A stretch of DNA of 64,000 nucleotides from Mycolicibacterium aromaticivorans JS19b1 = JCM 16368 (GTDB taxonomy: Bacteria; Actinomycetota; Actinomycetes; Mycobacteriales; Mycobacteriaceae). The translations under genes and the position numbers were made by a program. The number at the start of each line of letters is the position of its first letter. Positions within the stretch are counted from its first letter, which is position 1. The stretch lies in NCBI RefSeq assembly GCF_000559085.1, contig NZ_JALN02000001.1, forward strand, positions 2,790,001 to 2,854,000, read 5' to 3'. The notes below the pieces were generated by a model that was not told where the DNA came from, did not search any database, and saw only the letters and a program-made list of their open reading frames with translations. This document shows, one piece after another, positions 17,038-25,933 of the stretch.

Positions 17038-18075
17038 CAAACTTTGACCGAGAAGGTGCTTCGCTCGCCGCTGGTCGATCTGCTCACCGGCCCGCATGGT
17101 GTGGACCGGTACACCGAGCTGGTGGACCCGACTTGGACTACCGACGCCCGGGCCAGGGTGGTCGACGTACGCCGCTCCACGCCGCGCAGCGTCACCCTGA
17201 TTCTCGACCCCAACTCGGCTGTCACCGGCTACCGCGCCGGCCAGCACCTGAACCTGGCGGTGGAGATCGACGGCCGTCGCCACACCCGCTGCTACTCACC
17301 GGCCGGCGCCGAGGGTTCCCCGCTGATCGAATTGACGATCGGATCCCACGACGGCGGCCTGGTGTCCAACTACCTTTACCGGCATGCCCGCCCCGGCATG
17401 GTGGTCGACCTGTCCGACCCCGCCGGCGACTTCGTGCTCCCCGAGGTCAGGCCCCGCCGCATCCTGTTCGTCTCCGGCGGCAGCGGCATCACCCCGGTGA
17501 TGTCCATGTTGCGGACCCTTCAGGCCGAGGGCTTCGACGGCGAGATCGCCTTCGTCCACTACGCCCGCACGCCGGCTGAGGCCTGCTACCGAGCCGAACT
17601 GGCCGCGACCGGTGTCCGGGTTCTGCACGGCTACACCCGCGCGCCGGGCGGCGAGCTCGACGGCCGCTTCGGCCCCGAGCACCTCCGGGCCGCGATGCCC
17701 GATGCCGACGCCGTCTACGTGTGCGGGCCGCCCGCACTGGTCGAGGCGGTGCGCGAACACTGCCCGGGCGCGTTGTCGGAAAGCTTCGTCCCGGTGCCCT
17801 TCGTCGTGCCCGACGCGCCGACGGGCGGCCGAATCAGCTTCCGGGACAGCGGTATCGACGCCCAAGACGACGGGCGTCCCCTCCTGGACCAGGCCGAGGA
17901 CGCCGGACTGAACCCGACCAGCGGATGCCGAATGGGCATCTGCCACACCTGCACTCGCCGCAAGCATCGCGGCGCCGTGCGCAACCTGACCACCGGAGCG
18001 GTCTCCACCGCCGACGAGGAGGACGTGCAGATCTGCGTGTCGGTGCCTGTCGGTGACGTTGAGATCGCGCTCTGA
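17029..18075 (+). CDS. Ferredoxin reductase for acyl-CoA desaturase (Rv3230c-like)
   Basis: A 348-residue flavoprotein oxidoreductase that feeds electrons to the adjacent desaturase. The FAD-binding segment YRAGQHLNLAVEIDGRRHTRCYSPAG is near residue 70-95, the NAD(P)H-binding domain starts at LFVSGGSGITPVMSML near 148, and the C-terminus is a plant-type 2Fe-2S ferredoxin domain with CRMGICHTC and a final cysteine in VQICVS. The ATG chosen gives the family N-terminus and sits within the second TetR palindrome. In M. tuberculosis Rv3230c pairs with DesA3 (Rv3229c) as stearoyl-CoA desaturase; the same pairing is seen here. Confidence 0.93.
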   Translation: MFTQTLTEKVLRSPLVDLLTGPHGVDRYTELVDPTWTTDARARVVDVRRSTPRSVTLILDPNSAVTGYRAGQHLNLAVEIDGRRHTRCYSPAGAEGSPLIELTIGSHDGGLVSNYLYRHARPGMVVDLSDPAGDFVLPEVRPRRILFVSGGSGITPVMSMLRTLQAEGFDGEIAFVHYARTPAEACYRAELAATGVRVLHGYTRAPGGELDGRFGPEHLRAAMPDADAVYVCGPPALVEAVREHCPGALSESFVPVPFVVPDAPTGGRISFRDSGIDAQDDGRPLLDQAEDAGLNPTSGCRMGICHTCTRRKHRGAVRNLTTGAVSTADEEDVQICVSVPVGDVEIAL

Positions 18076-18091
18076 GCAGAAAGGGACGACC

Positions 18092-19189
18092 ATGAACACC
18101 CAACACATCACACTGACCCGCGAGCAGGCCGACGACTTCGGCCGTGAACTCGACGCCATCAGGGAACGGGTGATCGCCGACCTGGGGCAGACCGACGTCG
18201 ACTACATCCGCCGGGTCATCAAGGCCCAGCGCGCCATGGAGATCGGCGGCCGCGCGCTGCTGTTCGCCGGCATCTTCCCGCCGGCCTGGGTGGCCGGCAC
18301 CGCGCTGCTCGGGATCTCGAAGATCTTGGACAACATGGAAATCGGCCACAACGTGATGCATGGGCAGTATGAGTGGACCGGCGATCCGGCCCTGCGCGGC
18401 CGCACCTTCGAGTGGGATACCGCGTGCCCGGCCGACCAGTGGCGGCACTCGCACAACTACTCCCACCACACCTTCACCAACATCGTCGGCATGGACCGGG
18501 ACATCGGTTACGGCATCCTGCGGATGAGCCCGGATCAGCGCTGGCGCCCCTACTACCTGGGCAACCCGGTGTACGCCTTCCTGCTGATGGTGCTGTTCCA
18601 ATACGGCGTCGCGCTGCACGAGCTGGAGACCGAACGCATTCGCAGCGGCGAGATATCCCTTGCCGACAAGCGCGACGTGCTGCGCGAGATCTGGCACAAG
18701 ACCCGTCGCCAGCTCCTCAAGGACTACGTGGCGTTCCCGCTGCTGGCCGGACCGATGGCACCGTTCGTGTTCACCGGCAACCTCACCGCGAACCTCATCC
18801 GCAACGTGTGGTCGTACGCGATCATCTTCTGCGGTCACTTCCCGGACGGCACACAGGAGTTCACGGTTGAAGAGACCCGCAACGAGTCACGCGGACAGTG
18901 GTACTTCCGGCAGGTCCTCGGCTCGGCCAACCTGACCGGCGGCAAGCTGTTCCACCTGCTATCGGGCAACCTGTCCCACCAGATCGAGCACCACCTGTTC
19001 CCGGATGTGCCTGCGCGCCGGTACGCCGAGATGGCCCCGCACGTCCGCGAGGTGTGCGAGCGCTACGGCATCCCCTACAACGCGGGACCGCTGCCCAAGC
19101 AGTTCGCCACGGTGGTGCGCAAGATCGTCAAGCTGGCACTGCCCACCCGTCAGCGCAGCGAGGATGCCACGCTGGTCGAGGCGGCCTGA
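18092..19189 (+). CDS. Acyl-CoA delta-9 desaturase (DesA3-like)
   Basis: A 365-residue integral membrane di-iron desaturase, probably forming oleate from stearoyl-CoA. The three histidine boxes are present: HNVMH (residues 86-90), HSHNYSHH (119-126) and QIEHH near 296-300. Two hydrophobic hairpins surround them. The start ATG has a good GAAAGGGA ribosome site 16 bases after the reductase stop, so both are one operon. Expression is likely set by the divergent TetR. Close similarity to DesA3 of M. tuberculosis is judged from motifs and the reductase partner; chain length was not determined. Confidence 0.93.
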   Translation: MNTQHITLTREQADDFGRELDAIRERVIADLGQTDVDYIRRVIKAQRAMEIGGRALLFAGIFPPAWVAGTALLGISKILDNMEIGHNVMHGQYEWTGDPALRGRTFEWDTACPADQWRHSHNYSHHTFTNIVGMDRDIGYGILRMSPDQRWRPYYLGNPVYAFLLMVLFQYGVALHELETERIRSGEISLADKRDVLREIWHKTRRQLLKDYVAFPLLAGPMAPFVFTGNLTANLIRNVWSYAIIFCGHFPDGTQEFTVEETRNESRGQWYFRQVLGSANLTGGKLFHLLSGNLSHQIEHHLFPDVPARRYAEMAPHVREVCERYGIPYNAGPLPKQFATVVRKIVKLALPTRQRSEDATLVEAA

Positions 19190-21091
19190 TCACTTGGGCC
19201 GGGACAGGTCGTAGACGTCGTCGTCGCCGACCCGGGTGACCGGGAATGTCGCGCTCACCCAGTCGGTGATGCCGGTGTGGTTTCGGTTGATGCCCGGCCA
19301 CCCGCCGGGCCGGCCGCGCCAGTCCCGCTGGACGATGTAGTAGGCCACCTTCCCCGCAGCCACATCCGCCTTGAACTGGCCCAGACTCGGGGCTGGATCA
19401 CTGCCGAGGAACCCGCCGATGGCCATCACCGCTGTGCCCGTGGACAATTCGAGTCCTGCAGCGGCCGACGAGCCGGAGATCGCGGCCGACCACTGCGTGG
19501 TGGTCGCGCGAAGCAGCGCGTCCAGCTTCGGATTGTCCTGAGTCTGATTGAAGGCGCGTAGGAAGGCAGGCTCGGGACGCGACGGACCGACGGTCGGCCC
19601 GCCACCGTGATGCGGTGCGCTGAGCGTGGCGACCGCGTAGGCGGTCGGCCCGGCCAAGACGGCCACCGCACCGACTGTCGCCGCGGCCATCGTGACCCGG
19701 CGCCGCCGCGGCGCCGACACGGCGAGTGCGGCGGCGGCCAGCAGGGTGACGAGCAGGACCGTCCACCGCAGGGCGGGCAACCAGTCCTCGTTTCGGCCGA
19801 GCACCCACCAGCTCCAGATCCCCGTCACCGCGATCAGTCCAGTCAATCCGGCCCGACCGAACCAGGTCTGTCTGCGGGTCCACATCTGTTGCGCACCAAT
19901 GGCAGCCGTGCCGGCCACCGCGGGCGCCAGCGACAGGCAGTAGTACGGGTGCACCATGCCTTTCATATAGCTGAGCACCACACCGTCGATCACCAGCCAG
20001 CTGCCGAACAAAAGGACGCCGGCCCGCACCGGGTCGGTGCGCGGTGCGCGACCGCGGGCGACCAGCACCAGAACCAGACTGAGCAGCGCTGCCGGGATCA
20101 ACCAGCCGATCTCGAAGCCGAACTCGCCCGCGAACAGCCGGCCCAGACCTTCCTTCTGATTGCCCATGCCGCCGAAGCCACCCAGGTGTCGGAGCTCGTC
20201 GCCGGCCGAATTGCCGAGCGGATCGCCGGGACCGAAATTCATGTGATTGCGGCCGAGCACGCGCGCGAATCCGTTGTAGCCCAGCACCAGATTCATGAAG
20301 TTGTCATCGGTCGACCCGGCGATGTACGGCCGCGACGACGACGGCCACACCAGGGTCAGGATCACGAACCAGCCCGCCGACACCACGAAAGCGGCAGCGG
20401 CGCCCAGCAGGTGCAGCAGCCGGCTGCGCAGCGGCGTCGGTGCCGCGATCAGGTAGGCCAGCCCCACCGCGGGGGCGATCATCAGGCCTTCGAGCATCTT
20501 GGCCAGGAACGCGAACCCGAGCGCGACACCCGCCCACGCCAGCCACTTGCCGTTGCCTCGTTCGAGTGCGCGCACCGTGCAGTACGCCGAGGCCATCATC
20601 AGCAGCACCATCGCGGCGTCGGGGTTGTTGAACCGGAACATCAGCGCGGCGACCGGGGTCAGCGCCAACGCGGCGCCGGCCAGCAACCCGGCCTTCGGGC
20701 CGCAGATGCGAGCGATCGCGGAGTAGAGCAGCCAGACGGTGGCCACCGCCATCAACGCTTCGGGTATCAGCATGCTGGCACTGCTGAAGCCGAACAGCTG
20801 ACCGGACAGGCCCATCACCCACTGCGACACCGGGGGCTTGTCGACGGTGATGAAGTTGGCCGAGTCGAGCGATCCGAACAGCAGCGCCTCCCAGTTCTTG
20901 GAGCCGGCCTGAGCGGCGCCGGCGTAGAACTGGTTGCCCATTCCGTTGACGGTGATGTTCCACAGGTACATGACCGTGGTCGCGACGAGCAGCACCACCA
21001 GCCCGATGCGGTCCCGTCGCGACGGGGTGCTCACCGCTGGGGCGACGTCGGCGGAATCCTCCGGAGCTTTGGCCGGAAACGTCGTTGTCAC
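19190..21091 (-). CDS. GT39/ArnT-like membrane glycosyltransferase
   Basis: A 633-residue protein with about twelve membrane helices of the GT-C fold. The first periplasmic loop carries the acidic motif near FITVDKPPVSQWVMG (residue 85-100), typical of this group, which takes a sugar from a polyprenyl-phosphate donor. The C-terminal third is a soluble outer domain (LDALLRATTTQWSAAISGSS onward). The GTG chosen opens VTTTFPAKAPEDS just before the first helix; a longer frame upstream has no membrane-protein composition. It ends directly against the desaturase stop, convergent. Acceptor may be a cell-wall lipid or protein. Confidence 0.88.
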   Translation of the reverse strand: MTTTFPAKAPEDSADVAPAVSTPSRRDRIGLVVLLVATTVMYLWNITVNGMGNQFYAGAAQAGSKNWEALLFGSLDSANFITVDKPPVSQWVMGLSGQLFGFSSASMLIPEALMAVATVWLLYSAIARICGPKAGLLAGAALALTPVAALMFRFNNPDAAMVLLMMASAYCTVRALERGNGKWLAWAGVALGFAFLAKMLEGLMIAPAVGLAYLIAAPTPLRSRLLHLLGAAAAFVVSAGWFVILTLVWPSSSRPYIAGSTDDNFMNLVLGYNGFARVLGRNHMNFGPGDPLGNSAGDELRHLGGFGGMGNQKEGLGRLFAGEFGFEIGWLIPAALLSLVLVLVARGRAPRTDPVRAGVLLFGSWLVIDGVVLSYMKGMVHPYYCLSLAPAVAGTAAIGAQQMWTRRQTWFGRAGLTGLIAVTGIWSWWVLGRNEDWLPALRWTVLLVTLLAAAALAVSAPRRRRVTMAAATVGAVAVLAGPTAYAVATLSAPHHGGGPTVGPSRPEPAFLRAFNQTQDNPKLDALLRATTTQWSAAISGSSAAAGLELSTGTAVMAIGGFLGSDPAPSLGQFKADVAAGKVAYYIVQRDWRGRPGGWPGINRNHTGITDWVSATFPVTRVGDDDVYDLSRPK

Positions 21092-21220
21092 ATGGACTAT
21101 TGACCCATCTGCGGCTGACCGTTGGCTGATAGGAGGCTGGGAGCGCCGTAGCCGATCCGGCATCTGACTGTTATCGGCCGCTGCTCGCCCCGACCCGACG
21201 GCTGTGTCAGCGTCGACGCT

Positions 21221-21880
21221 GTGACCGCGATAGACGCGAGAAAGACCGATAACCGACTGGCCGCACGGTGTGCGGCGGTGGCGTCGATCGGTGCCGCGGT
21301 CATCCACTTCGCCGTCGCGCCCATGCACTGGAAGGACTGGGTGCCCGCCGGGGTGTTCTTCGCGTCGATCGCGTTCTTCCAGTTGGCGTGGGGATTTCTC
21401 GCCTGGTCACGACCGACGCGACTGCTGTTGGCGACCGGAATCGCCGCCAATGTCGGCTCCGCCGCCCTGTGGGTGGTATCCAGGACGGCTGGTGCACCAT
21501 TCGGCCCCAACGCAGGTGCGGCGGAGGCTGTGGAAGCAGCAGGGATCTGTGTTCTTCTCCTGCAGTGCTATGTGGTCATGGGTGCCGCCTGGGTGTTGGT
21601 TCGACGATATCGGGCGCATGCGTTTTCGGGTGTCGGGCGGACGCTGGTGCTTGTGGGCGCCAACACCGTGATGGCGCTCGCTGTCACCGCCGGACTGGCT
21701 TCCGGTCTCCATGGCCATCAGCGTCACCACGGCACGCCCGTCGACGCCGAGGCCGGACGTGGTGCGGCACACGGGGCACCAGTGGAGCCGGGCAGACCGG
21801 TGACGGACATGAAGCTGAATACGGGCGGCGAGCACCCTCCGTCGAGCTCTGACAAGCACCAGCACGATCACCACGACTGA
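21221..21880 (+). CDS. Membrane protein with His-rich C-terminal tail
   Basis: A 219-residue protein with about five hydrophobic segments (for example IGAAVIHFAVAPMHW near 25, FFASIAFFQLAWGFLAW near 45 and TLVLVGANTVMALAVTAGLA near 140). A soluble tail is rich in histidine: HGHQRHHG near 163 and HQHDHHD at the very end. No family name is recognised. It lies 146 bases before the DUF305 lipoprotein gene, and the island goes on with a multicopper oxidase, so a role in copper binding or transport is a reasonable inference. The start is GTG; divergent from the glycosyltransferase gene. Confidence 0.78.
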   Translation: MTAIDARKTDNRLAARCAAVASIGAAVIHFAVAPMHWKDWVPAGVFFASIAFFQLAWGFLAWSRPTRLLLATGIAANVGSAALWVVSRTAGAPFGPNAGAAEAVEAAGICVLLLQCYVVMGAAWVLVRRYRAHAFSGVGRTLVLVGANTVMALAVTAGLASGLHGHQRHHGTPVDAEAGRGAAHGAPVEPGRPVTDMKLNTGGEHPPSSSDKHQHDHHD

Positions 21881-21927
21881 CGGCACCTCGCACAGCAGGT
21901 GCGGTTGTGCGCCCTGGCGGTCCGGGT

Positions 21928-21952
21928 TCTTTATCGAATCTTCACAGAACCA
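21928..21952 (+). promoter_or_regulatory. CopR-like tandem site before the DUF305 gene
   Basis: TCTTTA and TCTTCA hexamers repeat with an 11-base period inside a block ending CGAATCTTCACAGAACCA. On the minus strand it reads TGAAGATT followed by TAAAGA. The same block recurs before the multicopper oxidase gene. The spacing suits tandem binding of an OmpR-type response regulator. Confidence 0.6.
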
Positions 21953-22026
21953 CTACGCCGCACCCGTCGGAGTCTGGCGAAGCTGGGCGGGGATCGAGCG
22001 ATCCGACGCGACGAAAGGGATGTGGT

Positions 22027-22725
22027 GTGAGTAAAGCGAGGACTGTGGTGACCGGGGTGGCAGCGTTGGCTGCGGTTGCCGCCATCGGCGCGTGTAGCAA
22101 CTCGGGCACCAAGGATGTGGCGGCGTCGTCGGCGCCGTCCACTGTCCAGAGTTCGACCGCGGCGCCGGCAGCCGCGCACAATCAGGCCGACATGATGTTC
22201 GCCCGCATGATGATTCCGCATCATCGGCAGGCGATCGAGATGAGCGACATGATCCTCGCCAAGCAGGGCATCGACGCGCGGGTGGTGGACCTGGCCAAGC
22301 AGATCAAAGCGGCGCAGGGCCCGGAGATCGACACGATGCAGGGCTGGCTGAATCAGTGGGGAATGCCCGGCACGACCAGCAGCGCGCCCTCAGACCACGG
22401 CGGCATGCACGGATCGGATACCGACACGGCGTCACCGACCACCTCGACCATGCCGATGCCGGGTATGCCCGGAATGGATGACATGCCGGGGATGGACGGA
22501 ATGATGTCACCGGCCGATATGCAGGCACTGCAGAACGCCCAGGGCGTCGCCGCCAGCAAGCTGTACCTGACCCAAATGATCAAGCATCACCAGGGCGCAA
22601 TCACCATGGCGCAAAACGAGATCAAGAACGGCCAATTCGCCGACGCCATCGCCCTCGCCAAGTCGATCGCCACCAGCCAGCAAAAGGAGATCGACACCAT
22701 GAACCAGATCCTGAGCTCCCTGTAG
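22027..22725 (+). CDS. DUF305 lipoprotein, His/Met-rich
   Basis: A 232-residue exported lipoprotein. The N-terminal signal (VSKARTVVTGVAALAAVAAIGAC) ends in a lipobox with the cysteine near residue 23. Two DUF305 ferritin-like halves follow, marked by MMIPHHRQAIEMSDMIL near 60 and MIKHHQGAITMAQNEI near 185, separated by a Met-rich linker (MPMPGMPGMDDMPGMDGMM). DUF305 proteins are common in copper-resistance loci and the Met/His pattern suggests copper binding. A GAAAGGGA ribosome site precedes the GTG. It carries the same upstream motif as the multicopper oxidase gene. Confidence 0.9.
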   Translation: MSKARTVVTGVAALAAVAAIGACSNSGTKDVAASSAPSTVQSSTAAPAAAHNQADMMFARMMIPHHRQAIEMSDMILAKQGIDARVVDLAKQIKAAQGPEIDTMQGWLNQWGMPGTTSSAPSDHGGMHGSDTDTASPTTSTMPMPGMPGMDDMPGMDGMMSPADMQALQNAQGVAASKLYLTQMIKHHQGAITMAQNEIKNGQFADAIALAKSIATSQQKEIDTMNQILSSL

Positions 22726-22738
22726 TTGCGCCGGACGG

Positions 22739-23917
22739 TCACGCGTATTCGCGTTGACTGCCGCGCCGGGCTCCGGCCACCGGCAGGCTGGGCACCGTCA
22801 CCGTGAAGGTGGTGCCTGCCCCGGGGCCGGGGCTGGTCGCGGTGATGGTGCCGCCGTGCGCCTCTGTCAACGCCTTGGCGATGGCGAGGCCGAGGCCGGA
22901 GCCGCCCCGGTCGCGATTACGTGCCGAGTCGGCACGGTAGAACCGCTCGAAAACGTGCGGAAGGTGTTCTGCCGCAACACCTTCGCCGTCATCGCTCACC
23001 GTAAAGACGACATCGTTGCCTGTGGTCTCCACGGTGAGTCGGACATGGCCGCCGGGCGCAGTGTGACGTAATGCGTTGTCCAGCAGATTGTTCAATACCT
23101 GGACCAGGCGTTGACGGTCGGCCCAGAATCGGGTGCCCCCGCTCACCTGAAGGGTCAGCGCGACGCTCTTCGCAGCGAAGCGATCGGCCAGGGCGGCACT
23201 GACGGAGCGGGCGACCTCGTCGGCCTCGACCCATCCAGGGGTGATCGTGGCGTGAGCTTCTTCGGCCTGGGCCAGTGCGGCGGCGTCGGCCGAGAAGCGC
23301 ACCAGGCGGCCGGTCTGCTCCCGCAGCATCGCGATGGTCGGCTGGTCCAGGACTCTCACGCCGTCCTCAACTGCTTCCAGATAGGCCTCCAGCACGGCCA
23401 CCGGTGTGCGGATCTCGTGAGCGAGATCGCCGAAAAGCTGGCGCCGACTCGATTCCACAGCTTGCAGACGATCCGCCATCTTGTTGAAAGCGGTTGCCAT
23501 CTCATCGAATTCAAGGCCGAGCCGAGGTGGCGCTACCCGAATGTCGTAGCGACCCTCGGCCACCGCCGACGCGGCTGCCGAAACCTCCGCGACGGAATGC
23601 TGCAACCGCCGGCTCAGGTAGGCGGTGGCGATCAGCGCGGTGAGGGCGGCCACCGTGATCGCGACCCCGATGGAGAGCGCGGTGGCGTGCTGGTAGGCCT
23701 GCTCGGCGTGGTACTGCTCGTTGGAATCGTGGGCGACGCCGGCCATGTGCAGGTGCTCACGGAACAACGGCGGCCCCACCACAGAGGCGACGACCCACGT
23801 GGTCACCCCGCCGGCGAGGAGGACGAGTGTTTGCGCCAGCAGCAGTCGCCGGCGCATGCCGAATCCGCTGAACACGGTCCCCGGCACGCGCGGCGATGCC
23901 TGTGAGGAGAGCTTCAT
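22739..23917 (-). CDS. Sensor histidine kinase (orphan, probably copper-sensing)
   Basis: A 392-residue membrane kinase. TM1 is about residues 23-47, TM2 about 78-100, with a short extracytoplasmic loop rich in histidine (HLHMAGVAH, later QYHAEQAYQH) that could bind copper. HAMP follows, then the H-box LAHEIRTP (His167), N-box NNLLDNALRHT, DDGEG and GSGLGL. The ATG gives the usual basic N-terminus. No response-regulator gene is adjacent: upstream is the divergent oxidase gene, and downstream the DUF305 gene converges. Its partner must be elsewhere, and the tandem sites before both copper genes are its likely targets. Confidence 0.92.
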   Translation of the reverse strand: MKLSSQASPRVPGTVFSGFGMRRRLLLAQTLVLLAGGVTTWVVASVVGPPLFREHLHMAGVAHDSNEQYHAEQAYQHATALSIGVAITVAALTALIATAYLSRRLQHSVAEVSAAASAVAEGRYDIRVAPPRLGLEFDEMATAFNKMADRLQAVESSRRQLFGDLAHEIRTPVAVLEAYLEAVEDGVRVLDQPTIAMLREQTGRLVRFSADAAALAQAEEAHATITPGWVEADEVARSVSAALADRFAAKSVALTLQVSGGTRFWADRQRLVQVLNNLLDNALRHTAPGGHVRLTVETTGNDVVFTVSDDGEGVAAEHLPHVFERFYRADSARNRDRGGSGLGLAIAKALTEAHGGTITATSPGPGAGTTFTVTVPSLPVAGARRGSQREYA

Positions 23918-23953
23918 GCCTTCATCGTGCCGCGCCGGCGCCGCGGGATCGGG

Positions 23954-23978
23954 TCTTGAGCGAATCTTCACACAACCA
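23954..23978 (+). promoter_or_regulatory. CopR-like tandem site before the multicopper oxidase gene
   Basis: TCTTGA and TCTTCA repeat with an 11-base period, ending in CGAATCTTCACACAACCA. Seventeen of the last 18 bases match the block before the DUF305 gene. It lies between the divergent kinase and oxidase genes and could serve both. Confidence 0.6.
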
Positions 23979-24043
23979 ACACCGAATCCGCTGTGGGGGC
24001 CCCGCAGTCTGGGAGAGGAACCGTCGAGAAGACAGGATTGGTG

Positions 24044-25585
24044 ATGAATCGAGAGGCGCTCACCCGGCGCGGCTTTCTGGCGGCAGGAGTCCTCGGAGGC
24101 GCGGCGTTGGTGGCCTGCGGTCGGTCGACCAATCCCCAGGCCACCGGCGGCTCCCCGTCGCCGGGCGCGATCGCCGCGGCGGAGGCGGCCCGGCCGCACA
24201 CCGGCAGAACGGTCACCGCGAACCTGACCCCAGGCCCCACCGACATCGACCTCGGCGGCACCGTGGCACGCACGCTGGCGTACAACGGACAGGTCCCGGG
24301 CCCGCTGATCAGGGCCAACGTCGGCGACGACATTGCGGTCACCGTCGACAACCGACTCGATCACCCGACCTCGGTGCACTGGCACGGGATCGCCTTGCGC
24401 AACGACATGGACGGTGCCAGCCCGGCCAGTCCGAACATCGCACCCGCCAGCGGCTTCACCTATCGCTTCAGCTCCCCTCATCCCGGAACGTACTGGGCGC
24501 ACCCGCATACCGGGCTGGACACCGACTTCGGCTTGTACATACCCGTCATCGTGGACGATCCGGCGGAGCCGGGACGCTACGACGCCGAGTGGATCGTGAT
24601 GCTCGACGACTGGACATCCGGCGTCGGAACCAGCCCTGAGCAGATCTTCACGGGGCTGCAGTCAATGGGCATGGGGCAGATGCAGATGCCGGGGATGGGC
24701 GGCATGGGACACATGTCGGGCACGGGCGGTATGGGATCGATGCCTGGCGTTCCGGGCGTTGGCGGTGTGGGAACCAGCGACCTGCTCGGCGGTGACGCCG
24801 GTGACGTCAGCTACCCCTACTACACCCTCAACGGCCGCATCCCCTCGGCTGCCACGACATTCACCGCGAAACCCGGGAACCGCATTCGCATCCGGATCAT
24901 CAACGCCGCCGCCGACACCGCGTTCCGGGTCGCCCTGGCCGGGCATCGCATGACCGTCACCCACACCGACGGATTCCCTGTTCGGCCGGAAGATGTCGAC
25001 GCGCTCCTGGTGGGTATGGGCGAACGGTACGACGTCATCGTGACCGCGGGTGACGGAGTGTTTCCTCTCGTTGCCTCCGCCGAAGGTAAGAACGCTGTCG
25101 CACGCGCACTGTTGTCGACCGGTGGCGGGAGCGCTCCAGACGCAGCGTTGCGGCCCCCGCAACTCACCGGTCGGGTCGGAACGGTCGACACCTTCACTGC
25201 AGCGCCGGAAGTCCTGCTGCCGGCCGGTAGTGACCACACGTTGCAGGTTCGGCTATCGGGCATGATGATGCGCTACGACTGGATGATCAACGGCCGGCCC
25301 TACGACCAGACGGTTCCGCTGACGGTCCGGCAGGGCCAGAACGCGACGCTGACGTTCGTCAACGACTCCATGATGTGGCATCCGATGCACCTGCACGGCC
25401 ACACCTTTCAGGTACTCAAACCTGATGGCAGCGCGGGACCGCGAAAGGACACCGTGATCGTCAAACCGATGCAGACGGTGGTGGTGCGAATGGTCGCGGA
25501 CAATCCCGGCGAATGGATGTTGCACTGTCACAACGCGTATCACATGGCAGCCGGGATGATGACGACCTTGAACTACGCCCGGTAA
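24044..25585 (+). CDS. Tat-exported multicopper oxidase (MmcO/CueO-like)
   Basis: A 513-residue multicopper oxidase that probably oxidises Cu(I) outside the membrane. The N-terminus has a Tat motif (TRRGFL) and a lipobox (LVAC, Cys25), so it is likely a Tat lipoprotein. The trinuclear and T1 copper ligands are complete: HWHG, HPH, HPMHLHGH and HCHNAYHMAAGMM. A Met-rich insertion at about 206-243 (MGMGQMQMPGMGGMGHM) resembles the copper-binding segment of CueO. It matches M. tuberculosis MmcO (Rv0846c) in layout. Downstream, a SHOCT gene follows after 22 bases. Confidence 0.95.
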   Translation: MNREALTRRGFLAAGVLGGAALVACGRSTNPQATGGSPSPGAIAAAEAARPHTGRTVTANLTPGPTDIDLGGTVARTLAYNGQVPGPLIRANVGDDIAVTVDNRLDHPTSVHWHGIALRNDMDGASPASPNIAPASGFTYRFSSPHPGTYWAHPHTGLDTDFGLYIPVIVDDPAEPGRYDAEWIVMLDDWTSGVGTSPEQIFTGLQSMGMGQMQMPGMGGMGHMSGTGGMGSMPGVPGVGGVGTSDLLGGDAGDVSYPYYTLNGRIPSAATTFTAKPGNRIRIRIINAAADTAFRVALAGHRMTVTHTDGFPVRPEDVDALLVGMGERYDVIVTAGDGVFPLVASAEGKNAVARALLSTGGGSAPDAALRPPQLTGRVGTVDTFTAAPEVLLPAGSDHTLQVRLSGMMMRYDWMINGRPYDQTVPLTVRQGQNATLTFVNDSMMWHPMHLHGHTFQVLKPDGSAGPRKDTVIVKPMQTVVVRMVADNPGEWMLHCHNAYHMAAGMMTTLNYAR

Positions 25586-25607
25586 GGGGTGAGGAAGGGG
25601 AAATCCG

Positions 25608-25877
25608 ATGATGTTCTGGTATGACCACGACATGAGCGGGTGGGGCTACGCGGGCATGGCGATCGGGATGGTGGTGTTCTGGGTCCTGATCATCGCCGGG
25701 ATCGTCGCGTTGATCCGGTTCACCAGCAGGGCGCCGCAAGGTCCGGCCCTGCCTCAGTTCCCGCTCTCAAGCGAGTCGCCCGAACGGCTGCTGGCGGCGC
25801 GGTTCGCGCGGGGTGAGATCGACGAAGCCGAATACCGCCAGAGATTGGCCGCACTGCGTGCAAGCCCGCATCAGTGA
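25608..25877 (+). CDS. SHOCT-domain small membrane protein
   Basis: An 89-residue protein: a short His/Met/Trp N-terminus (MMFWYDHDMSGWGYAG), one membrane helix at about 18-42 and a C-terminal SHOCT domain (ERLLAARFARGEIDEAEYRQRLAAL). SHOCT proteins of this form are frequent next to copper-resistance genes. The AGGGGAAA ribosome site and short gap indicate cotranscription with the oxidase. A role in membrane copper handling is inferred from context; no activity is known. Confidence 0.88.
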   Translation: MMFWYDHDMSGWGYAGMAIGMVVFWVLIIAGIVALIRFTSRAPQGPALPQFPLSSESPERLLAARFARGEIDEAEYRQRLAALRASPHQ

Positions 25878-25933
25878 ACGTCGCACGGCCACTGATACCA
25901 GACCCGATGTCACAGAACACGCTGCTGCGGAAA

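Noticed and set aside
19607..21103. Plus-strand frame over the glycosyltransferase gene
   Set aside because: Shadow with hydrophilic repeats of Gln and Arg; the minus strand gives a well-formed GT-C membrane protein.
21179..21220. RicR/CsoR-type copper operator before the copper island
   Set aside because: No TACCC-GGGTA palindrome was found before the copper genes; the shared tandem motif explains them better.
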